Shown here: positions 1 through 7,186 of the stretch, piece by piece
How positions within the stretch are numbered: the stretch's first letter is position 1
Layout of the letters: each line of letters starts with the position of its first letter
NCBI RefSeq assembly: GCF_014647115.1
Contig: NZ_BMOO01000005.1
Location: 1 to 64,000 of the forward strand
Reading direction: 5' to 3'
DNA: 64,000 nt
Source of the DNA: Halarchaeum rubridurum
GTDB taxonomy: Archaea > Halobacteriota > Halobacteria > Halobacteriales > Halobacteriaceae
Notes under the pieces: generated by a model
Seen by the model: the letters and a program-made list of their open reading frames with translations, nothing else
What the model was told of the DNA's origin: nothing
The model's database searches: none
Translations under genes and position numbers: made by a program

Positions 1-36
1 GTCGTCTATAACATCAAGCGGGCTGTGAAACAGTGA
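1..36 (+). CDS. C-terminal tail of a probable transposase (partial)
   Basis: Frame 1 gives VVYNIKRAVKQ and a TGA stop at 34-36. A hydrophobic-Tyr-Asn-basic tail of this kind is typical of DDE transposases of haloarchaeal ISH elements. It fits the element end immediately downstream. Only 11 residues are visible, so the family call rests mainly on context. Confidence 0.45.
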   Translation, partial: VVYNIKRAVKQ

Positions 37-68
37 ATTCCACCGCCGTATGGCGATTCAACACAGCC
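1..68 (+). mobile_element. Right end of an insertion sequence, truncated by the window edge
   Basis: The first 36 bases read as the end of a protein (next entry). About 30 bases later comes ATTCAACACAGCCCC at 55-69. Its reverse complement begins GGGGCTGTGTTGAAT, which resembles from memory the terminal inverted repeats of some haloarchaeal IS5-group (ISH) elements. A second GGGCTGTG at 20-27 pairs with CACAGCCC at 61-68. The element would end 12-14 bases from the glycerate kinase stop codon. Family assignment is inference: the left end, most of the transposase and any target duplication lie outside the window. Confidence 0.55.
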
Positions 69-80
69 CCTGAAACCGGC

Positions 81-1412
81 CTACCCGACGACGAGCACGC
101 GGAGGTCGTTCACGTTCGTCCCCGTCGCGCCCGTCGTGACGAGCGCGTCCGCGTCGTCGAGCGCGGGGAGCGCGTCGTTCGCGCGGAGGGCGCGTCTCGC
201 CGCCCGCCGATCCGTGATCGTCTCGCCGTCCACGACCGCGCCGGCGGCGTCCGTCGCGCCGTCGATCCCGTCCGTGTCGAGCGCGCAGAGCGCCGCCTCC
301 CCGTCGAGTTCGAGCGCCGCCGAGAGCGCGAACTCCAGGTTCGGCCCGCCCTCGCCGCTGCCGCGCACCGTCACCGTGCACTCGCCGCCGGAGACGACGA
401 CGCAGGGCGGCTCCGCGGGATCGCCCGTCGACAGCGCCTCCTCCGCGACCGCGACGTGGGTCTTCGCGGCCTCGCGGGCCTCCCCCCGGACGCGCGTGGA
501 GAGCACGAGCGGCTCGTAGCCGGCCTCGCGGGCCCGCTCGGCCGCCGCATCGACCGCCGTCCGGTTCGTCGCCAGGACGTGCGTCGAGACGCCCGCGAAG
601 GCGGGGTCGCCCGCGCCCGGCGTCTCCTCGCGTTCGCCGGCCGCGCCGCCTTCGAGGTGCGTGCGGACCGCCTCCGGCACCGACACGTCGTAGTCGTCGA
701 GGACGGCGAGCGCGTCCGCGTACGTCGAGGGGTCGGGCACCGTCGGACCGCTCCCGATGACGGAGAGGTCGTCGCCGACGACGTCGCTGAAGACGAGCGT
801 GGCGACGCGCGCCGACGCGAGGCGCGCCGCGAGGCGGCCGCCCTTCAGCGCCGAGCAATGCTTGCGAACGGCGTTCACCTCGTGTATCGTCGCCCCGCTG
901 TCGAGCAGGGCGTCCGTCGTCTCGCGGAGGTCGCTGAGCGTGATGCCCGCCGCGGGCGCGGGGAGGAGCGCGCTCGCCCCGCCCGTCACCACCGCGAGCA
1001 CGAGCGTGTCCGGGCCGACCGCGTCCGCGGCGTCGAGCAGGTCGCGCGTCGACGCGACGCCGCGTTCGCTCGGCACCGGGTGGTCGCCCGGCAACACGTC
1101 GACGCGCGCCGTCTCCGCCGGGTCGTCCGTGACGACGACGCCGCCCGACAGCGTCTCGCCGAGGACGTCCTCCAGCGCCGCCGCGACCTGCGAGGCCGCG
1201 TTGCCGCCGCCGAGCACCACGACCTCCTCGTAGTCGCCGAGGGCAATCGTCTCGTCGCCGACCCGGAGGTGCTCGCGCCCCGCGTCCAGCGCGACCCGCT
1301 CGCGAACCACCGTCGCCGGGTGCGCGGCGTCGACCCCCGCCAACGCGCACTCGCGCGCGAGTTCGCGACGCGCCTCGCTGTCGACGTCGGTATCGGCGTC
1401 GCTCCCGGCCAT
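81..1412 (-). CDS. gckA: Glycerate 2-kinase (DUF4147/MOFRL family)
   Basis: The 443-residue cytosolic protein would phosphorylate D-glycerate with ATP to 2-phosphoglycerate, feeding lower glycolysis. Family landmarks are visible: LGGGNAASQ near residues 67-75, GDHPVPSERG at 109-118, TGGASALLP at 143-151, HEVNAVRKHCSALKGG at 179-194, and the C-terminal MOFRL part with GGECTVTV and TNVNDL. The ATG at 1412 overlaps the last base of the upstream SDR stop (TGATG), so the two are probably cotranscribed and translationally coupled. The frame stays open upstream to 2153, but that stretch is Arg-rich read-through antisense to SDR logic and lacks family similarity. The 3' end lies about 13 bases from an IS end, and the C-terminus appears intact. 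Confidence 0.88.
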   Translation of the reverse strand: MAGSDADTDVDSEARRELARECALAGVDAAHPATVVRERVALDAGREHLRVGDETIALGDYEEVVVLGGGNAASQVAAALEDVLGETLSGGVVVTDDPAETARVDVLPGDHPVPSERGVASTRDLLDAADAVGPDTLVLAVVTGGASALLPAPAAGITLSDLRETTDALLDSGATIHEVNAVRKHCSALKGGRLAARLASARVATLVFSDVVGDDLSVIGSGPTVPDPSTYADALAVLDDYDVSVPEAVRTHLEGGAAGEREETPGAGDPAFAGVSTHVLATNRTAVDAAAERAREAGYEPLVLSTRVRGEAREAAKTHVAVAEEALSTGDPAEPPCVVVSGGECTVTVRGSGEGGPNLEFALSAALELDGEAALCALDTDGIDGATDAAGAVVDGETITDRRAARRALRANDALPALDDADALVTTGATGTNVNDLRVLVVG

Positions 1413-2233
1413 CAGGCGAGGTCGTAGAGGGTGTTCACGACGCGGTCGCGCAGCCCGTCCGGGAGGTAGCGCGCGAGGCTCATCGCCTTCGCCGCCGGCC
1501 CGACCGGGTAGCGCGCCGCCGGCTGCGTCGTGCTCGCCGCCTCGACGATAACCGCCGCGACGTCCGCCGGCGCGCTCGCCGCGAGTCCGCCCGAGACGGT
1601 GTCGAAGCCCGCCAGGAAGCGATAGACGCGGTCGTACGCGCCCGACGCGCCGACGGGTTCGAGCTCCTCGCTCGCGCGCTCGCCGAACGCGGTGTCGACC
1701 GGTCCCGGCTCGACCAGCGCGACGTCGACCCCGTGGGGTTCGACCTCGCCGCGCAGCGCGTCGCTCAAGCCCTCCAGCGCGAACTTCGAGGCGGCGTAGA
1801 CGCCCTGACCCGGCGTCGAGACGCGCCCGACGACGCTGGAGACGTTGACAATCGTCCCCTCCTCGCGCTCGCGCATGTGCGGGAGGACCGCGCGAACGAG
1901 CCGATGCGGGCCGTAGACGTTCACGTCGAACTGCTTGTGCATCCGGCGCGTCGGGACGTCCTCGACCGCGCCCAGCTGGCCGTAGCCCGCGTTGTTCACG
2001 AGGCAGTCGAGTCGGCCCTCCGCCGCGACGACCTCCTCGACGACCTCCTGGCACTGCGCCGGTTTCGTCACGTCCAGCTCGGCGGTGCACGCGCCCGCCT
2101 CGCGCAGGGCCGCGAGGTCGCTCTCGTCGCGCGCCGTCGCCCACACCGTCCACTCCTCCGCGAGGAACGCCTCGGCCGTCGCCCGCCCGATACCGGACGA
2201 ACAGCCCGTGATGAGTACGGTCTCGTCGGTCAT
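1412..2233 (-). CDS. Short-chain dehydrogenase/reductase (SDR)
   Basis: This 273-residue classical SDR should be an NAD(P)-dependent oxidoreductase on a Rossmann fold. The cofactor motif TGCSSGIG spans residues 9-16, NNAG is at 80-83, the catalytic serine is within VSSV at 131-134, and YAASK at 146-150 supplies catalytic Tyr146 and Lys150. After the canonical core the protein has a C-terminal stretch of about 110 residues ending in a hydrophobic and basic segment, as in SDRs acting on lipophilic alcohols or ketones. Substrate cannot be read from sequence. It precedes the glycerate kinase with a 1-base overlap, so a shared transcript is likely, although no metabolic link is obvious. Confidence 0.85.
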   Translation of the reverse strand: MTDETVLITGCSSGIGRATAEAFLAEEWTVWATARDESDLAALREAGACTAELDVTKPAQCQEVVEEVVAAEGRLDCLVNNAGYGQLGAVEDVPTRRMHKQFDVNVYGPHRLVRAVLPHMREREEGTIVNVSSVVGRVSTPGQGVYAASKFALEGLSDALRGEVEPHGVDVALVEPGPVDTAFGERASEELEPVGASGAYDRVYRFLAGFDTVSGGLAASAPADVAAVIVEAASTTQPAARYPVGPAAKAMSLARYLPDGLRDRVVNTLYDLA

Positions 2234-2320
2234 ACCCGACCGGTCGCGCGCCGGGCAGTTAAGCGTGGGCGAAGCGACTTCGCGCGGTACTCGGCTCCCC
2301 GCAGAGTCTCGTTTCGCTCA

Positions 2321-2462
2321 CGGGTCGCGTCGCTCCCCGTTCGCGTGTTCGTGGGCCCTCACTACCGTTCCCCCACGCACCGCTCGGCCCCACGCTACTC
2401 ACGCCTCACTCGGCTCGGCGTTCGCGTATTCGTGGGCCCCACCCACCGTTCGGCCCCACGCT
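2321..2462. repeat. Intergenic repeat block with two GTGGGCC...GGCCCCAC elements
   Basis: The space 2234-2460 between two minus-strand genes is mostly repeat. Two copies begin CGTGGGCCC and end GGCCCCACGCT: 2350-2396 (longer, with an inserted middle) and 2431-2462 (32 bases). The second runs into the endonuclease V stop codon. CGCTACTC, the complement of the connector GAGTAGCG seen at 28.97 and 29.08 kb, lies at 2393-2400. Bases 2321-2346 match 61518-61543 inside scpA with one difference. The matching ends can form an imperfect hairpin. Function is unknown; a transcript 3' structure or a non-autonomous mobile repeat are possibilities. Confidence 0.7.
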
Positions 2463-3255
2463 ATCTCGTCACGTCTCCGACCGCCCCGTCCGCGAGGCGC
2501 GTCGGCTCGGGGAGCTTGTACCCCGCGCAGGTCGCCGCGACGAGGGCCGTCGCCGTCCCCGTCGCCACGCGATGGCCCGGGCTGACGACGAGCGGATTGA
2601 CGTGACGGCGCGTCGGGTTCTCGTACTGACGCGACTGGTAGAAGTGGCCGATCGTCGTCCCGTTCGCGCACGTCTCGACCTCGTCGTCCGCCTCGACGGC
2701 GACGCGCTCGCCGGCGTCGAGGTAGCGCTCCTCGACGTCCGAGACTGGCGTCCCGCAGAGGAGGTTCTTCGCCACGCCGACCGTCGGGACGTCGAAGAGC
2801 ACGCCGACGTGCGTGGCGATGCCCGCCTCGCGGTAGTGGATGCGCCCGCTCCCGTCCAGCACGAGCAGGTCCGGCGCGACCGAGAGCGAGCGGAGCGCGT
2901 CCACGATTGCGCCGCCCTCGCGGAACGCGAGCAACCCCGGGATGTACGGGATTTCGAGGGGCGCACGCCCGACGGCGCGCTCGACCACGCGCTCGCCACG
3001 GAGCGCCACCGCGACCGAGACCGCCTCGTCCTCCCGGAAGGCCTGGTCGACGCCGACGACGACCGGCCCGTCGCCGCCGAGGGCCGTTTGCGCGGGGTCG
3101 GTGTCCGCGATGGGGTCGTCCAGCCGCAGGGATTCGGGGGCGAGGCCGTGGTCGTCCGCGAAGACCGCGTCAGCCGCGATGTCGCGCTGCATCGCCGCCA
3201 TCGCGTCGGCGTCGAGCGCGGGGTCCGGGAGGTAGTCGGTCCGCGCGAGCTCCAT
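2461..3255 (-). CDS. nfi: Endonuclease V
   Basis: This 264-residue enzyme would cut DNA one phosphodiester 3' of deoxyinosine, starting repair of deaminated adenine. It aligns with bacterial Nfi motifs: Asp70 in VGVD (metal ligand), PYIPG at 103-107 (the wedge that separates strands at the lesion), LDGSGRIHYR at 133-142 with a second metal aspartate, GVAKN at 160-164 and SPGHRV near 225-230. An N-terminal extension of about 60 residues precedes the catalytic core and is acidic. The ATG follows the rhomboid gene's TAG with no gap, so the two genes form a tight pair read from the rhomboid promoter. The stop codon overlaps a dispersed repeat. Confidence 0.93.
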   Translation of the reverse strand: MELARTDYLPDPALDADAMAAMQRDIAADAVFADDHGLAPESLRLDDPIADTDPAQTALGGDGPVVVGVDQAFREDEAVSVAVALRGERVVERAVGRAPLEIPYIPGLLAFREGGAIVDALRSLSVAPDLLVLDGSGRIHYREAGIATHVGVLFDVPTVGVAKNLLCGTPVSDVEERYLDAGERVAVEADDEVETCANGTTIGHFYQSRQYENPTRRHVNPLVVSPGHRVATGTATALVAATCAGYKLPEPTRLADGAVGDVTR

Positions 3256-4143
3256 CTAGATGCGCCCCCGGCCGGGCCCGCCCGGACCGCCACCGCCGCC
3301 GAGCGTGAGTTCTTCCGGTGCGCGCTCGCCCTGCGACTTGAGGTACGCGCCGTAGAGGAGGCCGACGGCGAGGCCCGCGAGGTGCGCGACCTGCGCGACG
3401 CCGCCGCTCCCGATGCCGCCCACCGACGTCACGAACAGCGAGTAGGCGGCGAAACCGAGTGTGAACAGCCAGAGCGGCACGGGGAGGATGAAGTAGATGT
3501 ACACCCGCAGGCTCGGATTGAGCACGGTGAGCACGCCCATCACGGCCATGATGGCGCCGCTCGCGCCGAGGACGGCCGTGTACTGCCCGAGGAACGCCGC
3601 CGTGACGACCTGCGCGATGCCCGCGAGCGCGCCCGCGCCGAGGAACAGCGCGGCGAAGCGCCCCGACCCCACGCGGCGCTCCACCGTCGGCCCGAAGAAG
3701 TAGAGCACGAGGCCGTTGAAGAAGAGGTGGGCGAACCCGCCGTGCGCGAAGATGGACGTGAACCACGGGTAGACCCAGAGGAGGTTCGTCGTGTTCAGCG
3801 TGAAGAGGTTCTGCGCGGAGACCGGGAGCCCGAGCGTCGAGACGACCCCCTGGAGCCCGACCGTGACCACCATCAGCCCGAGGAAGAGGAACGCGACGTT
3901 CCCGCGGAGGTAGCCGAGCGGCCCGCCCGTCGCCCCCACGGACTCGACGGCGCGCCCGACGCGCGACTTCTCCTCGCGGCCCGTCTCCTCCGGCCCGAAG
4001 ACGCCCGCCGGATCGTTCCACTCGTCGAGGCCCGGACACTCGTGGTTCTCCGGGAGCCGGTGGTCCTCGCAGTACGTGCCACCGCAGAACCGACAGCGAT
4101 AGGGCATCCCCACCTGCTTCCCGCAGCGGTCACACGTCGCCAT
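3256..4143 (-). CDS. Rhomboid intramembrane serine protease with N-terminal AN1-type zinc finger
   Basis: The 295-residue protein starts with a zinc finger with ligands Cys4, Cys7, Cys17, Cys20, Cys25, His28, His34 and Cys36, the AN1 pattern. A charged linker follows, then about six membrane segments from residue 83 onward. The rhomboid dyad is present: Ser195 in GASG and His254 in AHLAG. His134, His139 and Asn143 in the HGGFAHLFFN segment match the oxyanion-stabilising region. It should cleave transmembrane substrates within the cytoplasmic membrane, with the finger on the cytosolic side for substrate or ubiquitin-like binding (inference). It is the first gene of a pair with endonuclease V. 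The upstream divergent space holds repeat sequence. Confidence 0.9.
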   Translation of the reverse strand: MATCDRCGKQVGMPYRCRFCGGTYCEDHRLPENHECPGLDEWNDPAGVFGPEETGREEKSRVGRAVESVGATGGPLGYLRGNVAFLFLGLMVVTVGLQGVVSTLGLPVSAQNLFTLNTTNLLWVYPWFTSIFAHGGFAHLFFNGLVLYFFGPTVERRVGSGRFAALFLGAGALAGIAQVVTAAFLGQYTAVLGASGAIMAVMGVLTVLNPSLRVYIYFILPVPLWLFTLGFAAYSLFVTSVGGIGSGGVAQVAHLAGLAVGLLYGAYLKSQGERAPEELTLGGGGGPGGPGRGRI

Positions 4144-4194
4144 TATGGGTGAGTCGGGACGGCTCCCGGTTAGTGACTTCGGTCGCGCGCCGTC

Positions 4195-4402
4195 GCTCGC
4201 GGGTCGTCCCCGTTCCCCGCTCGCTACTCCGTGACACCTTCGGTGTCACGCTCCGCTCGCGCCTCACTGCGTTCAGCGCTCACGTTTCCGTGGGCCCTCG
4301 CTGTCGCTCGGCCCCACGCTCTGCTCGCGTGTCGCTCCCACAGGTCGCTCCCGCTCCCCGTTCGCGTGTTCGTGGGCCCTCGCTGTCGCTCGGCCCCACG
4401 CT
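4195..4402. repeat. Intergenic repeat block: two identical 32-base elements and a mini-hairpin
   Basis: This block fills most of the 299-base divergent space 4144-4442. Two identical 32-base copies lie at 4289-4320 and 4371-4402, each running CGTGGGCCC to CCCCACGCT. A perfect hairpin lies at 4231-4249 (GTGACACC, loop TTC, GGTGTCAC). CGCTACTC at 4222-4229 is the same connector as in the 2.4 and 29 kb blocks. Promoters for both flanking genes must lie around or inside it; I see no strong TATA box. Confidence 0.75.
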
Positions 4403-4442
4403 TCCCCCAGCCTACAAGGCCACACCCGCCGTCCACGGACGC

Positions 4443-4928
4443 ATGAAGGAGTACGAGCGCAAGGGGCTCTTGGAGCGCATCGGGCGCGAGTCCGCGACCG
4501 TCGGCGCGACGATCCCCGACGAGATCGCCCTCGACGGCGAGCCGTTCCCCCTCCGCGAGTTCGTCTTCGAGACGAGCGGGCTCGACCGGATTCCCCCCGA
4601 GCGCCGGGAGGAGGTCGAGGACGCCAAACGCACTCTCCGGCGCGCCCGCCGCGAGCGCGTCGAGCGCCTTGAGGCGGCCGAACTCGACTACGCCGAGGGC
4701 GAGACGCTCGCCGACGAGATAATCGGCATCGACCGCGCGCTCAACGCCCTCGAATCGCTCGGCTCCGGGACGGACATCGAGCGCGAGATGGAGACGAAGG
4801 AGGCCGCCGACACGAAGCGCTGGCACACCTTCCTGAAGAAGGCCCTCGGGCACGACGACGGGAGTTCGCGGGGGCGCGGCCGCGGGAGCGACGTCGGCGG
4901 TGCCGGACACGGCGGGGGGCGGCGATGA
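4443..4928 (+). CDS. DUF5788 family protein
   Basis: This 161-residue acidic soluble protein belongs to a haloarchaeal family of unknown function. The conserved opening MKEYERKGLLERI, the DLREFVFE-like segment (here PFPLREFVFE) and the central helical part with IGIDRALNALESLG are recognisable. The C-terminus is low-complexity Gly/Arg. The longer frame from 4149 runs back through repeat DNA and is rejected; ATG 4443 starts the conserved block. Its TGA overlaps the polX ATG (ATGA), so it is the leader gene of a polX operon. A role with the polymerase is inferred only from that coupling. Confidence 0.82.
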   Translation: MKEYERKGLLERIGRESATVGATIPDEIALDGEPFPLREFVFETSGLDRIPPERREEVEDAKRTLRRARRERVERLEAAELDYAEGETLADEIIGIDRALNALESLGSGTDIEREMETKEAADTKRWHTFLKKALGHDDGSSRGRGRGSDVGGAGHGGGRR

Positions 4929-6733
4929 GCCGGAACGCCGAGGTCGCCGCCGTCCTGGAGGAGTACGCGGACCTCCTGGAGGCGATGGACGACGACTACC
5001 GCCCGAACGTCTATCGGCGCGCGGCGGACAACGTCCGGGACTACCCCGAGGCCGTCGAGGACCTCGTCGCGGAGGGACCTGATGCGGTCGCGGACATCGA
5101 CGGCGTCGGCGAGGGAATCGCCGACCACGTCGTCGACTACGTCGAGACCGGCTCCTTCGAGGAGTTGGAGGAAGCGCGCGACGACCTCCCCGTCGAGATG
5201 GACGCGCTGACGCGCGTGGAGGGCGTCGGCCCGAAGACCGTCAAGAAGCTCTACGACGCGCTCGGCGTCCGGACGCTCGACGACCTCGAAGCCGCGGCGG
5301 AGAACGGCGACATCCGCGAGGTCCCGGGTTTCGGCGCGAAGACCGAGGAGAACATCCGCGAGGGCGTCGCGTTCGCCCGGGAGGCCGGCGAGCGCGCCCT
5401 CCTCGGGGAGACCCGCCCCCTCGCGGACGACGTCGTCGCCCACCTCGAAGCCCACGACGCCGTCGAGCGCGCGGCGGTCGCGGGCTCGATCCGCCGGTGG
5501 CGCGAGACGAACGGCGACGTGGACGTCCTCGCGGCGAGCGACGCCGGCGAGCGCGTCGGCGCCCACCTCGCCGACTGGGAGCGCGTCGGCGACGTCGTCG
5601 AGACGGGCGAGACGAAGACCTCGGTGCGCGTCGATGGTCTCCGGGTCGACCTCCGCGTCGTCGTCGACGCCGAGTTCGGCGCGGCGCTCCAGTACTTCAC
5701 CGGGTCGAAGGCCCACAACGTCACGCTGCGCAACCACGCCATCGCGCAGGGCAAGAAGGTCAACGAGTACGGCGTCTTCGACATCCGCAGGGACGCGCCT
5801 GCGGGCCAGTCGGACGCGGACGCGTCCGACGATGTCGCCGACGTCGACGACCCCGACGACGGGCAGCGCGTCGGCGACCTGCTCGCCGCCGAGACCGAGG
5901 ACGCCGTCTACGACGCGCTCGGCCTGCCGTGGATTCCGCCCGAACTCCGCGAGGACCGCGGCGAAATCGACGCCGCGCGCGAGGGGGCGCTCCCCGACCT
6001 CCTCGCCGAGGACGACCTCCGGGGCGACCTCCACGTCCACACGGACTGGTCGGACGGCGGGCACTCCATCCGCGAGATGGTCGAGGCCGCGGCCGACTTC
6101 GGCCACGACTACGTCTGCATCACCGACCACGCCGAGGGCCCCGGCGTCTTCGGCGACTCCGGGTTGAGCGACGCCGACCTCCGCGAGCAGGCCGACGCAA
6201 TCGCCGACCTCAGCGACGACGTCGACGCCGACGTCGAGGTCCTCCACGGCGTCGAGGCGAACGTCGATGCCGACGGCGACGTGGGCGCGGTGAGCGACGA
6301 CGTCCTCGCCGACCTCGACCTCGTGATCGCCTCGCCGCACTCGGCGCTCGGGGACGACGGCGGTGATCAAACTGACCGCCTCGTCGCGGCCGTCGAGCAC
6401 CCGCACGTCGACGTGCTGGGCCACCCCTCGGGTCGCCTCATCAACGAGCGCCCCGCGATGGCGTTCGACGCCGCCGAGCTCGTCGCCGCGGCCGCGGACG
6501 CCGGGACGGCCCTGGAGGTGAACGCGAACTACCACCGTCTCGACCTCCCGGGGAGCGCGGTCCGCGCCGCCGTCGACGCCGGCGCGCCCATCGCCATCGA
6601 CACCGACGCGCACTCGCCCGCGGAGTACGCCCAGCGCACCTACGGCGTCCACACCGCCCGCCGCGGGTGGGCCGAGGCCGGCGACGTCCTGAACGCCCGC
6701 GACGCCGACGGGCTTCGGGCGTTCCTCGACTGA
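4925..6733 (+). CDS. polX: DNA polymerase X with PHP phosphoesterase domain
   Basis: This 602-residue family X DNA polymerase would fill short gaps in repair and remove 3' lesions through its PHP domain. N-terminal helix-hairpin-helix motifs are seen at GVGEGIADH (60-68), GVGPKTVKK (100-108) and VPGFGAKTEENI (133-144). The palm metal aspartates are Asp198 and Asp200 in NGDVDVL and Asp242 in RVDLRV, with YFTGSKAHN at 257-265. The PHP domain begins near residue 366 with metal ligands in HVHTDWSDGGHS. Between the domains an insert of about 25 residues (291-315) is encoded by inverted-repeat DNA. It overlaps both neighbours by 1-4 bases (DUF5788 before, Mut7-C after). Confidence 0.94.
   Translation: MSRNAEVAAVLEEYADLLEAMDDDYRPNVYRRAADNVRDYPEAVEDLVAEGPDAVADIDGVGEGIADHVVDYVETGSFEELEEARDDLPVEMDALTRVEGVGPKTVKKLYDALGVRTLDDLEAAAENGDIREVPGFGAKTEENIREGVAFAREAGERALLGETRPLADDVVAHLEAHDAVERAAVAGSIRRWRETNGDVDVLAASDAGERVGAHLADWERVGDVVETGETKTSVRVDGLRVDLRVVVDAEFGAALQYFTGSKAHNVTLRNHAIAQGKKVNEYGVFDIRRDAPAGQSDADASDDVADVDDPDDGQRVGDLLAAETEDAVYDALGLPWIPPELREDRGEIDAAREGALPDLLAEDDLRGDLHVHTDWSDGGHSIREMVEAAADFGHDYVCITDHAEGPGVFGDSGLSDADLREQADAIADLSDDVDADVEVLHGVEANVDADGDVGAVSDDVLADLDLVIASPHSALGDDGGDQTDRLVAAVEHPHVDVLGHPSGRLINERPAMAFDAAELVAAAADAGTALEVNANYHRLDLPGSAVRAAVDAGAPIAIDTDAHSPAEYAQRTYGVHTARRGWAEAGDVLNARDADGLRAFLD
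5785..5830. repeat. Pair of inverted repeats inside the polX linker
   Basis: Two adjacent inverted repeats lie in frame. The first is CCGCAGG/CCTGCGG at 5785-5804 with a 6-base loop. The second spans 5809-5830, with 10-base arms GTCGGACGCG and CGCGTCCGAC. They encode the acidic stretch between the polymerase and PHP domains. Similarity to the mini-hairpins elsewhere in the window is architectural only. Confidence 0.5.
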
Positions 6734-7185
6734 TGGCTGGACCCGACGATACGCCGCTGTTGCTCGACGTCATGCTCGGGAAGCTCGCGCGCGTCCTGCG
6801 GATGTGCGGCTACGACGCCGCCTACGCCCTCGACCGGGGCGTCGAGGACGACGACCGGCTCCGCGAGATCGCGGCCCGCGAGGACCGCACGCTCCTCACG
6901 CGCGACGCGGAGCTCGCGCGGCGCACGCCCGGGAGCGTCCGCCTGCGGACGCGGCGCGTCGACGACCAGCTCGCCGAGCTCGCCGAGTCGGGCTTCGACC
7001 TCTCGCTCCCCGACGAGCCGGATCGGTGCGCCACGTGCAACGGCCGGCTCGTGGACGCGGAGCCGCCACACCCCGAGCACGTCCCGGACGACGCCGCGCG
7101 CGTCTGGCGCTGTGCGGACTGCGGCCAGCGCTACTGGAAGGGGAGTCACTGGGACGACGTCGAGACGCGGCTGGCGGGGCTCTGA
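6733..7185 (+). CDS. Mut7-C RNase domain protein with zinc ribbon
   Basis: The 150-residue protein matches the Mut7-C (formerly DUF82) family, a PIN-like predicted nuclease. The conserved opening LLLDVMLGKLARVLRMCGYD at residues 9-28 carries Asp12, LLTRDAEL at 54-61 carries Asp58, and a C-terminal zinc ribbon uses Cys99, Cys102, Cys127 and Cys130, followed by the typical RYWKGSHW at 133-140. The PIN-like acidic residues suggest metal-dependent RNase activity; the substrate is not known. ATG overlaps the polX stop by one base (TGATG), so it is the third gene of the DUF5788-polX operon. Confidence 0.88.
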   Translation: MAGPDDTPLLLDVMLGKLARVLRMCGYDAAYALDRGVEDDDRLREIAAREDRTLLTRDAELARRTPGSVRLRTRRVDDQLAELAESGFDLSLPDEPDRCATCNGRLVDAEPPHPEHVPDDAARVWRCADCGQRYWKGSHWDDVETRLAGL

Positions 7186-7186
7186 G

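Noticed and set aside
81-2153. 690-residue minus-strand frame joining glycerate kinase to an N-terminal extension
   Set aside because: The extra 247 residues are Arg/Gly-rich read-through of the SDR gene in another frame; the SDR itself has all family motifs and its own ATG.
3170-4039. 289-residue Arg/Gly-rich minus-strand frame across the rhomboid and endonuclease V genes
   Set aside because: Out-of-frame copy of real genes, no similarity to anything recognisable.
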